A stretch of DNA of 64,000 bases from Cryptomeria japonica (GCF_030272615.1 NC_081407.1:141362897-141426896); one strand, 5' to 3'; shown: positions 1 to 11,588, counted from the first letter of the stretch. Notes: generated from the letters alone by a model not told the origin. Numbers and translations: made by a program.

Positions 1-600
1 TCACTGCTGTTGTCAAGCTCTCCCAATAAGGACTCCTTGCCACATTGAAGGGAAGGTTGTTATAATACCAAAATTTTGCACAAGCCTTCTCTGCTTGCTT
101 GTGCACCTCTCTATTCCGCCCAGTAGCTTCCAATGAATGCTGTGATCCTGGTTCATTTCTAGTCACAAAAAAAATGGATTTGATTGAAGTGGAAGAGGAA
201 GATTGGCCATGTACATGTGGACCGCAACTAGAGCCAACATTTTGCTGCACATCTACCTCATCTCTTGTTGACAAATTAGGAGCAATGGCCTCTTGTATTG
301 CTGCTTGTTTCTTGCCCTCTCCAATTTATTTTCAATTAGTGCTGCAAGGAGGGCTATCATCTCTTGTTTGACCTCTTCAAGAGATTTTGGACATGGCCTG
401 GCATCACGGCAAAGAATGTCTGCATGATGGTATTTGAGGCAATTGATGCCTCCACTATACTTCTTCGTGTACAAGGTGCAAATAATAGTCTCTGGTATTG
501 GTCCCATTATGCCATGTTTCCAACTGGGATTACAGCTACTAGGAGGTTTCCTTCCAACAGGTTGACTTGAAATTGCACTTGTTGAGTTTGAAGCAGATGC
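1..600 (-). pseudogene. hAT transposase N-terminal fragment (BED finger region), runs off left edge
   Basis: Read on the minus strand, positions 507-253 encode a BED-finger-like segment (GGINCLKYHHA, then DARPCPKS), and positions 250-1 encode FWYYNNLPFNVARSPYWES. Both blocks line up with the same blocks of the complete hAT transposase at 3149-5765 (GGINRLKYHLA; FWFYNNLSFNAANNVYWES). One BED cysteine of the CxxC pair is replaced by tyrosine and the two blocks lie in different frames, so this copy is dead. The catalytic part would lie left of the window. Sequence divergence from the complete copy suggests a different hAT subfamily. A functional host gene of hAT origin is unlikely given the frameshift. 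Confidence 0.8.
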
Positions 601-1158
601 GGATACAGATGCCAGTGTGATTTTAAGTCAAACTACAACATTGAGAACAACAAAAAAGAAGAATTATTTATCTCCATTACAATTGAAAAAAGAATTAATT
701 TGCCATTACAGTTGAAATTTGACAAAGCTAAGAAGAATTAATCAAAAGATTTGAATAAGAAATTTTTGACTTCATTTTTTCAAAATCTCTCTATGTTTAA
801 AACTTAAAATAATGGAATTATGTTTCCAATTCTATCATTCTAATTTTATAATATAGACAGTTTAAAAAAAATATATAATAAAAATACTTTTCTGATTACA
901 AACTTTTAAAAATCTAATAACCTAAATATGACAGTTTAAAAAAAAAATTTAAAAATATTTTTCTGATTACAGATTTTAAAAAATTGAATAGCCTAAATAT
1001 ACATTTCTATGCTGGAAACTTTTAGCTAAATTCATCTGAAATTTTATGTAAGAAAAATTAACAAAAAAAAATCATTTTTAATGTAAAATAATGAAAAAAT
1101 GTGGAGATGAACTTATTTTATTTTAACGTAAAATAAGTTCATCTCCATTTATTTCATT
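601..1158. other. AT-rich spacer with a fold-back hairpin
   Basis: No coding region is recognisable. The last 80 bases hold an inverted repeat: 1102-1120 (TGGAGATGAACTTATTTTA) is matched perfectly by its complement at 1129-1147, and weaker pairing extends the arms to about 35 bases (1085-1163). The 8-bp target site of the neighbouring hAT element (1159-1166) is the outer edge of the right arm. Confidence 0.6.
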
Positions 1159-1166
1159 ATTTAAAC

Positions 1167-2226
1167 CAAAGTTCCCAGACTCGGACTCGGCTCTGACTCG
1201 GCAAGGCTGACTCGGCAAAATAAGAAAACCCTTGAAATTTAGAGATTTTTAACAATTTAAAACTTGTTTCATACACCCATTATTGAATTAAGCTTAAAGA
1301 CACTATAACATCATCAAATAGAAGCTAATTTGATCACATACATAAACATACATCCATCACATGCGTAGAAATGTAAATTGTAGCTGAAGGAATTAGAAAA
1401 CATAGATATATAGAGTTATAAATGTTGTCCAATGTATATAAAATCCATGACTTCAAATGTTCCCAAACATATATGTAACTGTAAAGTGTAAACAAAAACA
1501 AGTCTATGGCTCAGGCTCTGGCTCAGCCTCGTCTATCTGCCTCCTAGAAAGGCGTCTAAGGTAGGTCTTGGATGACTGAGTAGCCATAGTCTTTGCCTGT
1601 GATGTGCCAGTCTGAGTAGCCATAGGTGTTGGGGACGAGGGGACGTGTTTCCGGGACGGGGAGACCAAGGGCCTAAGTTTGGGGACGGCAGGGGGACGGC
1701 GACGGGGTGGTGGTGCTGATATAGTTATAAGAATTATGACAGTATTACAGTATAAGAATTACATTTTCAAATGAGACTATAGGAAATTTGAAATACTAAA
1801 TCTAAATACCAATTACCAAGATTTCTAAGTTGTGTTGTTATATGGAGCCTAATCAGAGTTAGAGGTTAGATTTTCCCTACTTCTATCGGCGCGGTTTCCC
1901 CCTATATTTTTCAATGGGGGTTTGGGGGCAGCGCCCCGCGAGGCCAAAAATACTTTTATTATTTTCTAAAGGCATCGGGTGTTATAAGAAAGTGAAATGG
2001 CGAAAAAAGTCATTAAAAAATGTATGTTTGTTTTTTTTTTACTGCACTTTATTAAGTGACTCCAGCCGGGTCACGACCCTCGGACTCGGCGAGTCAGGGA
2101 ATGACTTGCCTGACTCGGTGAGTCACGCCCTCTGACCCGTCCGAGCCCGGGTCAGGGTCACCGTGACTTGGCAGGGGTCACCCGGCCCGCTGACTCGCGT
2201 GACTCGCCGCGAGTCACGGAACTCTG
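1167..2226. mobile_element. non-autonomous hAT element, 1,060 bp
   Basis: The element starts CAAAGTTCCCAGACTCGG and ends, read in complement, CAGAGTTCCGTGACTCGC, forming imperfect terminal inverted repeats. It is flanked by a perfect 8-bp duplication, ATTTAAAC, at 1159-1166 and 2227-2234, the length diagnostic of hAT insertion. GACTCG/CGAGTC words crowd both ends (1174-1215 and 2060-2222), as in the complete element at 2758-6342. The interior has no transposase. It carries a GGGGACG-rich stretch (1628-1710) and a palindromic GGGGGCAGCGCCCC block near 1924-1940. It was presumably mobilised in trans by a related hAT transposase; the end sequences differ enough that the neighbouring element may not be its partner. 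Confidence 0.87.
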
Positions 2227-2234
2227 ATTTAAAC

Positions 2235-2749
2235 ATTGATAAAAAAATAACAAGAATAAATAAATAAAATTATGTAAATTAGAAATCCTTACTTGGGCCT
2301 TCTGCAAATCATGGCATTGAAAACCCTCATGTCCTCTACAAATCGTGGCACAAAAAACCCTCATGTCTTCTGCAAATCGCATTTAGGGCTGCCATTTTTC
2401 GTTTTTGTGTTTTTTCTAGTGAATGGCATTGTTTTTGGACCTGTGTTTTATCATATCAGTTAATATAAGCGGTGGTTTTTTTTTACCCATGATTTTGACC
2501 TATGTTTTTCTATCCCTTGTGAGCACTTGACATGAACTCAGCAAGTTGCGCGAGCTGAGCCGGGGGGTACTTGCAGTTTTTCCGGCATCTGCGAGTTGCG
2601 AGTAAACCCATGAGTCACTCGTAGTGCCAAAAAAACTGCGAGTACTCTCCGTCTTGGTAAGTAGTTGATCTATGACTAAACCACTCAAGTCACTACGCTG
2701 ACTTCAATTTAAAGGTAAGCCTTATCTTCTAATATACTACACTATCAAT
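2235..2749. other. non-coding spacer with decayed GCGAGT-rich patch
   Basis: No gene is recognisable. Positions 2535-2655 contain several GCGAGT, GAGTCACTCG and GCGAGTACTC words resembling the subterminal arrays of the neighbouring hAT elements. I could not find matching ends or a target duplication, so this may be a remnant terminus. Confidence 0.4.
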
Positions 2750-2757
2750 GCAACAGT

Positions 2758-2850
2758 CATAGTTGAAAATCTCGGACTCGCCTCGGACTCGGCAAACCAA
2801 AATTTTGGACTCGGACTCGGACTCGTGAAAGTCTCGCGAAAGACTCGGCA
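2758..2850. repeat. left terminal/subterminal GACTCG array of hAT
   Basis: After the terminal inverted repeat, GACTCG recurs about six times in 90 bases, mostly as direct GGACTCGGACTCGG-type runs. In plant hAT elements, clustered subterminal hexamers are the binding sites of the transposase BED domain; assigning that role here is inference. Confidence 0.7.
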
Positions 2851-3148
2851 AAAAAAAAAAACCATAGTTTTACAAAAAAACATAAAGAAATTAATGCATT
2901 TAGAGAACATGAGTGCCATAATTGAAACATTACACATGTCATATGATCTACAAAGTACAAACACACAATATTTGAAATTTCATCATTCATGGCAGCATAT
3001 TCAAGTTTCAAGTTTCAACTCTAAAATGTATAATACTATAATGGCAGCATAAGTATATAAATGTTCACAAAATTACATATAATGATATGTCCAAGTCCAA
3101 CTGCAAATGTGAAAAACAGCAATGTGAATGAACAAACCAAAGAGAAGA

Positions 3149-5765
3149 CTACATCTTCCTCTTTGTATTTTTCCTAATATAGCTCAATTTTTCAGGCCTT
3201 GAGCTAGAAGTAGTAGCAGTGGGTGTTGTGGTATCTAAATGGTGAGATGATTCTTCTTCAAAGTCATAGTCCTCATCATCATCCTCATCTTCGTCCTCAT
3301 CTTCATCCAATCTTGCTCCTTCTGCATCTTGTGCTGCTCCTCTCTCTATTTCTGCAATTTCTTCTTCGGTAAGGAGGACATCATCACCATCATTTTGTTC
3401 ATTCATGGTCCAATCACCATATGGATCAATTTCATCCAAGTCAATGGCCTCATGTGAAACACCCTCCACCTGTCTAACTCGAAGGCGAAGGTTGTACCGA
3501 ACAAATACTAGATCATTGAGCCGCTTTTGTGACAATCTATTTCTCTTCTTTGTGTGAATGCTTTCAAAGACACTCCAATTTCGTTCACACCCAGAAGCAC
3601 TGCATGGCTGAGACAAAACACGGATAGCTATCTTTTGAAGATTAGGCGTGCCGGCACCATAATTCTCCCACCATAAATCTACAAAAAACATTTAGAAATA
3701 TTAGAATTGAGAAAAAAATGTAACAATCAAGTTTGTAGGTTTTTTCTTGCACTATTGAACTAAGTTACTAAATGTTTTACCTGGTTGTTGTTTTCCTCTC
3801 CTATCAATTGCTAGTTGTGATGAGAAGAGTCTCCCCTCTGCACTTTTGTAGATCTTGAACAATGGAATGAACATTTCCAAATTCAGAAATAGATACTAGA
3901 TAGTCAAAGTGTCAAACTCAAATTCAATAATGAACATTTCCGAATTCATAAATAAAGATAGAGCAATTGCAAATGTCAAATCTCACCTCCAACTCATCAA
4001 GAACCTTGTCTCTCAACTCAGGATCAGGTGTCATCTTATCAATGCATGTAATAACACCTGCCATGACCTCCTCATCAGCCCTAAATGAATCAGAGAAGTA
4101 GAATTTCGGGTTCAAAAAGTAGGCGAAGGCATGTATCGGTTGGTGGAGTTGGTTTGTCCACCTACGATCAATGATGCGCCAAAAGATTTCACATTTTCTT
4201 GCATTTCCACGATAGTAATGTGAAATGGCCTCTTTGGCCCTATCCATGGCCTCATAAATGAAACCCATTGGCATGCCCTCTCCATCCACCATACGAAGAA
4301 CCCTCACCAAAGGTTCTGTCACCTAAAAAAATTAAAACAAATTTTAAATTAATACAAAATCAACCCCTAAAAAATAAAATCAGCAAATAGACAAGATTGT
4401 ATAAACTTTACTTTTGTGTTTGTTACTTACCGCAGTCAACTCCTCTCCACTTTTATTGAACCCATCATCAAAAACAATGGTCACAATCTTCTCTGCTTCA
4501 GGTCTTTTGGAGTATGCAGACCCCAACCAAGCATCTGACACAAACATCTGCTTAAGATGAGGAATGGCACTAAGAATGCTCTGCAAAGTGATGAAGTGGC
4601 TAGCAAATCGTGTCACTCCAGGTCGCACAAGGTCCTTGCCATTTGTGTATTTTCTCATCAAAGCAAGCACCCAAGTATGGTTGTAGATGAATTTGGTGAC
4701 ACTTTTTGCATCTTCAACCACCTTCTTCACCCATCCAATCTTCCCAATGTCCTCTAGCACCAAGTCCAAGCAATGTGCAGCACAAGGACTCCATGTAATC
4801 GAAGGATGCCTCTGCATAAGCATTCTACCTGCAGATACATATGCAGCTGCGTTGTCCGTGATAATTTGGACAACATTCTCAACTCCAACTTCCCGAACCA
4901 CACCATCCAACAGATTACACAAAGTCTCTGCATTTTTTATTTCATTTGAGGCATCAACAGACTTTATGAATACCATTGCACCATTTGAAGCCACCAAGAA
5001 GTTGAGAAGAGTCCTATTCCGTCCATCTGTCCATCCATCAGATAAAATGCTGCATCCTTTTCTCTTCCAATACCTTTTCTGATCATCAACCACACCTTCT
5101 ATATTTTTCACAGCTTTCTCTAGCAATGGCCCACTGAAGTCATGACCTGTTGGGGCCTTAAACCCCTTACCCGCCACTGTACATGCATTAACAAAACTTT
5201 CCCAATACACATTGTTTGCTGCATTGAAAGATAGATTATTGTAAAACCAAAAGTTTGAAGCTGCTATCCGTGCTTGTTCATGCTTCTCTTTATTCCATCC
5301 TGTACCTTCAAGTGAAGGTTGTGCACCTGGAACATTGCGTGGTACAAAAAAATTAGGGTCTGATCTAACAGGAGTGCCACTAGCCTCACCCTCATTGTCA
5401 CCAAAAGATGAAAGTGACTGACGACCCCGACTATGACCAATGGGACCCGAAGTGGACAATGTGGGATTCATTGCAGCTGCTATGGCTTCTCTTGTTTTTT
5501 GCCTTTCTTCCTTATGCATATCATTCTCAGCAAGAATGGCCTTCATCTCTCTAATAATTTCAGTAGTTGATTTGGGGCATGCCTCCACACCATATCCAGG
5601 TATTTGTGCAAGGTGGTATTTTAATCTATTGATTCCACCAGTCATCCATCTTGTGCATTCGGTGCAAGTGACCTCCCCTTTTTTGCTTCCTGCAATCCCA
5701 TATTTCCAAGCTTTATCTCTTTGTCTTCCTGACCTTGGGGTTGCCCTTGGAGTTGAACTTGCCAT
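3149..5765 (-). CDS. hAT-family transposase, four exons, 771 codons, apparently intact
   Basis: Cut-and-paste transposase. Proposed exons on the minus strand are 5765-4431, 4322-3987, 3895-3781 and 3678-3149. Donors read GTAAGT, GTGAGA and GTAAAA, acceptors are AG, and the exons total 2,316 bases with phases 0, 0 and 1 and no internal stop. The start at 5765 gives MASSTPRATPRSGR. An ATG 90 bases upstream in the same frame would add a hydrophobic stretch atypical of the family. Residues 34-63 form a BED zinc finger (C34, C37, H51, C63). Exon 1 then carries a DUF659-type core with SDGWTDGRNRT and IITDNAAAY, which supply the expected catalytic aspartates, and SPCAAHCLDLVLEDIG. Exon 4 carries the hAT dimerisation block (TPNLQKIAIRVLSQPCSASGC then ERNWSVFE) followed by an acidic tail. 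The splice model is by eye; cDNA could shift exon 3. Acts in the nucleus on its own ends. Confidence 0.88.
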
Positions 5766-6129
5766 TGCTGATTTAACATGAAAAAAAAAAATCAGCAGGG
5801 TTTTATGGAAAATCAACAAAAAAAATGACAATGAATCATTTGGGAAAAATAGCATTCAAAAACAAGAAAAAAAAAAGAGGAAATAACTTAGGAAAGAAAA
5901 TAGAAAAAAATTTGGCAGCATATCCCCTTGTTTTTCAAGATTTTTTTCAGTTTCAAAACAATGAAATGATTCAAATGAAAAAAAAAAAGAAAGAGAAAAA
6001 TCCTTACCTAGATCTCTCTTGCTGATTTTTTCTTCTTCCCTCTACTCCTCCAAACCCTTCTAACCTGCTCCAGCCAAAAAAAACCCAAATTGAAGTCAAA
6101 AAATGAAAAAAAAAAGTGGTTTTAAGCCC

Positions 6130-6342
6130 CACGGGCGCGTTTTTTCTGGGCCCGCGAGTCCCTGTGAAAGACTCGCGAGTCCGAGCGAAAGACTCGCGCG
6201 AGTCTTTGCGAAAGACTCGCGAGTCTTTCGCAGGGACTCGCTTGGACTCGCCACGTGAGTCCTAGGCGAGTCGACTCGGCTCGCCAAAGGACTCGCGAGT
6301 CCGTGGCGAGTCCGAGGCGAGTCAAAGAGTTTTAAAACTATG
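6130..6342. repeat. right terminal/subterminal GACTCG array of hAT
   Basis: About fifteen GACTCG or CGAGTC words occur in roughly 190 bases. Many are paired head to head as the palindrome GACTCGCGAGTC, unlike the mostly direct copies at the left end. The block lies 5' of the transposase start, so it may also be part of the promoter; that is inference. Confidence 0.75.
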
Positions 6343-6350
6343 GCAACAGT

Positions 6351-7682
6351 ATACAAATAAAAGGAATGATTAATACCAGAATTGATTGTATGAGAATATC
6401 ACAATTGATGCTTTATTGAAGGTAATGTTCAACTTCAGAGAATGCGTTGAGGGAGGATTGTACATAAAAAGTAGCACACTTCCTTGGTTGTGGTATTTCT
6501 ACTTAAAGGACTAATTGTTGTTAGTTAGAGTTTAGACCATAACTTTTGGGTAACTGCTTATAACTTAATTACAGGTATTGGCAAAATTTGGAATATTACT
6601 GATTAAATCATCCTCCGAAAAAAAAGTCAGAACCCCATATGACAAAGCCTACGACAAATTAGAGAATATCATGGAAGAGCTGGTGATAAGGATGTCCTTA
6701 AAAGTACAGTTACACCTGTCGATCTTGAGGAGGCTGCTCCATATGTGGTTCATGTTTGACTACAACCCAAAATTTACAAACCTCATCTGTCTTTGCTTTA
6801 GGTGATGAGTCTCAATGACATCGCATTCTCTTGAGCTGTTCAAAATGGATAGGATCATGTTGCCTCCTTTGAGCCTGCTCTTGTGGTGCTGTAATTTTAG
6901 CCATCTTTGCCTTTAGTTGAGCCATCCCTTGTTCTTGTATCACCAACTTAGCCATCTGTGCCTTAGTAAGTTGGGTTTGCTAAGCCAAGTGCTTCTGAAA
7001 TTGAATTCTTTATTTCTACAAGTATTTTTGCTTCTTCAGATGCCTTATGTTTGTCATACATTTGATTTGCAGAATAAGATAAATTGTGCCAAAAATGATG
7101 CTTACAATGCTGTCAAGTTTCTGCTATCTTAATCTGGAAAAGAAGGAGGAACCCTACTTGGTAGCCACTGTTCTGACATCTAAGGTGTACTCTTCTCTTG
7201 GCATCCTTGGTTCATAAATATTTATGCAAACTCTAAATGGCAGTCTTCTTCTATCAACTTCTTGATGTGAATGACATCTTGTAAAATAAATAGGGAATGC
7301 AAAAATTCCACAATTTGAATTGTGTTAGGAACATCAAGCATGGATAAGGCCATAGGTCCTATGCTCTTGAAAAACCATTGCAAGGTACCTAACAGATCAG
7401 CAGGGTCTGACTGAGGAAATTGTATGGATATGGTGGTAGGGAAGATCTAGTTGGCCTAGAATACGTTGATGTAGTGGAAAAGGTGATCTTGTTGTAAGAG
7501 TGGGCTGCTCTAGTTTATATTCCAATTGGTGAAGTTGCGCTGATGGGTTTGCTACATTTTGGAGTATGTAAAGAGAATGAATGGGATTCACTTGTGGAAG
7601 CTGCAGTGTGTCAATGTGAGTAATCAAATGGTCAAGTCACTCATGTGGTGAGCGTCATCTACTTGTAGAAGGACAATTCTGT
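6351..7682. other. unassigned non-coding DNA
   Basis: Short open frames occur (longest about 75 codons), but none shows a domain I recognise and none is supported by splice sites or a repeat boundary. I see no element ends here. Confidence 0.35.
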
Positions 7683-9305
7683 TGATGTGTTTTTTATGCA
7701 CATGCGAACACAGAATAAAATACCAAAGTATCTTATCCTCTCTTGAACATAGTTTCCCCGAATGCTGAAGATTTCGCCTAAGGATCAATCGAGGCAACTC
7801 CAAGGTTCTTATATGTAGGTTCTCTACTTGTGGATAAGCTCAATTTGGTCTGATGTGATTATGCTGGATTAACAAGGGGACTTACATTTGACCGCCTGAG
7901 CGTTTAATCTGCTGGAACTTGAATCCTATCAGCCAGCTGGAAGATAAAGAAATGACAAAAGATACAGGGTTTGGAGAATTTAATCTAAGACCTAGAATGC
8001 AAGAAGATGGATGAACGGCTAGGTGGAGTCCTACTGGGCTGGGTCTCACCATCAGATTGAACAACCCGACACCAACTCAGTGCGATCTTCTAAGGGATGC
8101 TTCAAATAGATTCAAATCATACACCATCAAACACTGATCACCATTCAAGATAATGCATGAACCATAGACGTGTAATGACTTGAAATTAAGTTCATTCTAT
8201 GCCAGTTGACCACGCAAGGCACACTTATAGTCAACAAGAGGCTAGTGGTTTGGACTAGGCGGATTCCACACAAGTGCATTCAACAATTTTCTCCATTCAA
8301 TCTAATTATTTACTAGCTAATACGAAGATTCAACAAGAGACCATGCATATTGCAAAGAAACGACACATTTCACCATGATTTCAATGAAAATGGGGTTTAT
8401 TTACAATCAAGGGCAACAATTTCTTGCCTTGTCCTCCTAATCTACTCTAATTGCTATTCTATCTGCTGACTATTCACTAACTCTCTTTTAGCTAATTCCT
8501 AACTATTAACCTTTACAAATGAAGAGCTAGAGCCTTATATAGGGAGCTCTTTACAATTCAATGGCTTTGATTGATTTACAATCAATGGCTAGGATTACAA
8601 GATGGAAACCCTAATTAGGGTTTGTTACAACAAACTCTCCTTAGCCAATGAGAAAATTACATTTCATAGATGTGGACCAATAGGAAGCAGGGGTAGGTAC
8701 ACCGAAGTTTGTGCCATCACTAGTGAGTCAGGTACATTGAATACCTGCTGAGGTGGAGCCTTCTGATTGGAGGAACAGTGACTGGGATGCCACCTTGTCT
8801 GGTACTTGCTCTGTGATGACCTTGGTCGATCCTCCTTTGTCTTTGGTATACTTGATGAATGGTGTACCCTTCCTTGGCTCCCTTGTGCTTGATGAATCCT
8901 TCTTCTTTATTAAGTCTTTCCTTCTTCTCTGGTAGCTCATATTGCTTTGAAGTGTTTATAAGATCTTTCTTCTGATATCTTGTGATTTCTCCATCTAGTA
9001 GAATGAGGTCTTTGGGGATGGTCAGCTCCATTGCTTGCAACTCCTTGAACACTTGAAGTCCTTAGCACTTTGAGTCTTCTTTTATGTGCTTGAAGTGTCC
9101 TTGATGAATGATGGAACTGGAAAAGGTCACCCCTGTCCTGGCCTAATCTTCTTCCAACTTGATTTGATTGACCTGCAAAACAAACAAAAGATGATTAAGA
9201 ATACATGATATATTTATTCTAACATGATATTTCCCACCTTAAATCATCAACAAGAAGGCATTAAGATCAATTTTGCTCAGGATCCTCTCTGGGACAGGCC
9301 CTATA
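7683..9305 (+). other. LTR-like or leader-like region upstream of the hairpin satellite
   Basis: The stretch begins TGATGTGTTTTTTATGCAC. It holds a good TATA box (CTTATATAGGGAGC near 8533-8546) followed by AATTAGGGTTT (about 8610), a telo-box-like word common in plant promoters. A minus-strand frame at 9052-8720 (110 codons, Lys/Glu-rich N-terminal half) is not recognised. The start resembles, in inverted orientation, sequence near 11,900-11,965, so the region may be one end of a decayed element enclosing the satellite. No target duplication was found, so this stays tentative. Confidence 0.3.
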
Positions 9306-11588
9306 GGAATTTTCGCTCTGGACCCTTTGGAAGGGTTAAGAGCGATTTTGGCTATTTTGCTCAATTAGACCTCATTTTCAACATTTCACAATTTTGGACT
9401 TAACCTTCAAACCTTCTCTCATCATGATCTCACAGCTAGCCCTTTAAGTGATGTCAATTTCAAAGTGTTTTTTGGCAAGAATTTAGGCTATCTTAGAATT
9501 TCACTCTGGACCCTTTGGAAGGGTCAGGAGCGAAATTCATGATTAAGACACAATTCCATCCCTTCCTTGCTCCAAATTGTTTCTCAAGGTAACTATACAT
9601 TAATCTTTGCTCCACCAATGCTTAGGAATTCATATTTTGGCCTCCATCATGAGCAAATTAGGTGTTTTTGAGAATTTCGCTCTGGACCCTTTGGAAGGGT
9701 CAGGGGCGAAATTCATACTTTGCTTGTTTTCCTTCACTTAGCTCCATCCTTCCTACTTCGCTTTCCTTTGACTCTCACCTTTGGATTCCTCTCTCATGAA
9801 GACAACACGTTTGACCCTCAAGAAGGCCTGAAAGGAGAAATTCGCTCCAGACCATGGCCAAGGACAAGACCTATTAGAATTTCGCTTTAGACCCTTTGGA
9901 AGGGTCAGGAGCGAAATTCAAGTTTTAGGTCAAAATCCTCACTTTTTGTGATCACAACCCATTTAAATGCATGCCTAGGGATATCTTCAAGCTCAATTCA
10001 CCCTGATCAACACTTGGCTCAACATGAAATTAGGAGAAAAAGGAGATTTTGAGAATTTCGCTCACTCTTTGGAAGGGTCAGGAGTGAAATTCATGATTTA
10101 GGCTTAATTTCTTCATTTCATTAATTCCAATCCACCTCAAAAGGCAAGAATACATCACTCCACCCTCAACCACGCCATAAGAACCAAGGCTTTGACCTCA
10201 CACAAGGAGAAAATAGGTGGTTTGAGGAATTTCGCTCTGGACCCTTTGGAAGGGTTAGGAGCGAAATTCATGCTTTTGGATAAAATCCTTCATCTCCTTC
10301 ACTTTCAATTACTTCCTAAGGCAAGAGTATATCAATCCACCCCCACTATGTCCAAGGAACAAGGATGTTGGTCTAAACAAGGAAGAAAATAGTGTCTATG
10401 GAAAATTTTGCTCTGGACCCTTTGGAAGGATAAGGAGCGAAATTCACACTTTGCGTTGATTTCACACTTTTTCCTCTCAACTCACCTTCAAACTTGATCA
10501 AACCCATCTCTCCTCACCACAATCAAGTCAATTTGCCATCCACTTAGCTCAAAACAAGGTCTTTCTAATGCATTAGGCAAAATAGAGGGTCAAGTTGAGG
10601 ATTTCGCTCTGGACCCTTTGGAAGGGTCAGGAGCGAAATTCTTGTTGTAGGTTGATTTTCACCACTCCATTGCCTCAAACTACCTTTCAAAGGCAATTCA
10701 CATTAAAATATTCCCAACCATGCGTTAGAAGTCAAAGTCTTGGTCATAACAAGGAACAAATAGGGTTTATGGAAAATTTCGCTCTGGACCCTTTAGAAAG
10801 CAAATAGGGTTTATGGAAAATTTCGCTCTGGGCCCTTTGGAAAGCAAATAGGGTTTATGTAAAATTTCGCTCTGGACCCTTTGGAAGGGTCAGGAGCGAA
10901 ATTCATCCTTGAGCTCATTTCACACCTCCTTCCTCCTTTCTTTGCCTTGGATATAACTTCTTAGAAGACTTCTCCTATCATCATCAAGTCAACTTGCTCT
11001 CAAAGTGGCGTTTATTTCAAGGTCTTAGTGAGGAAATAAGGTCATTCAAGAATTTCGCTCTGGACCCTTTGGAAGGGTCAGGAGTGAAATTCACATTCAG
11101 GCTCAAATTTTGACTTCATTTCCCACATTTCCTTATCCAAACAAGTGCTTTGTTCTCAAAAATGCATGGGACAAGGATTAGTTCATAGGTTTGGGCAAGG
11201 TAGAATGCCTTATGAAGGAATTCGCTCTGGACCCTTTGGAAGGGTCAAGAGCGAAATTGCTCTTCTAGGCTCAAATTGACTTCTCTTCCACTTGGCTTTG
11301 CCTTAGACTCAACCCTTGATCCCTTTCCTTGCCATTTATGTCCATTGTTTGATGTCCTTAGTGAAGAAATAGGTCTTTTGGGGAATTTCGCTCTGGACCC
11401 TTTGGAAGGGTCAGGAGCGAAATTTGCAATTATGCTCAAATTCTTTACTTTTCATCACTTCACTTTTCACACCTCAATACTCTCTCAACTACGCCATAAG
11501 GACAAGGTTTATGAGGCAAATTAAGACCAGGAAGGGTGATATTAGGAAATTTGCTCTAGACCCTTTGGAAGGGTTAGGAGCGAAATTT
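9306..11588. repeat. tandem array of ~175-bp units with a conserved 43-bp palindromic core
   Basis: Thirteen copies of a hairpin core start near 9306, 9496, 9672, 9877, 10052, 10226, 10403, 10599, 10862, 11050, 11218, 11383 and 11546, mostly 163-205 bases apart. The outer arms are GAATTTCGCTC and GAGCGAAATTC, perfectly complementary. Inside are GACCCTT and AAGGGTC, also complementary, around the loop TGG. A TG/AG mismatch lies between the two stems. The roughly 130-base remainders align only weakly (pyrimidine-rich, with recurring AAGGCAA and AACAAGG words), so the core is much better kept than its surroundings. Two half-cores at 10773-10800 and 10818-10847 belong to a local 46-bp duplication. 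Many core changes fall on the CpG of TTTCGCTC or GAGCGAAA, as expected of methylated cytosines. Function unknown. Confidence 0.92.

Larger units (their letters stand above)
2758..6342 (-). mobile_element. complete autonomous-type hAT DNA transposon, 3,585 bp
   Basis: Left end CATAGTTGAAAATCTC and right end in complement CATAGTTTTAAAACTC form terminal inverted repeats. Both are followed by the shared word GACTCGCCTCGGACTCG. A perfect 8-bp duplication, GCAACAGT, flanks the element at 2750-2757 and 6343-6350. The interior carries one minus-strand transposase gene (3149-5765) with plausible splice sites and no in-frame stop. Intact ends, an exact target duplication and an open gene together suggest a fairly recent insertion and possible activity. 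Activity itself cannot be judged from sequence. Confidence 0.93.

Noticed and set aside
4557-5781. Plus-strand open frames opposite the hAT transposase
   Set aside because: They are the antisense reading of exon 1 and show no family motifs.
8720-9052. A 110-codon minus-strand gene
   Set aside because: No recognisable domain, and the second half reads like random translation; a host gene call is not supported.
9306-11588. CRISPR-like array (palindromic repeats with unlike spacers)
   Set aside because: Spacers of ~130 bases are distantly related to each other, the core is far more self-complementary than a CRISPR repeat, there are no cas genes, and the setting is a plant nuclear genome.
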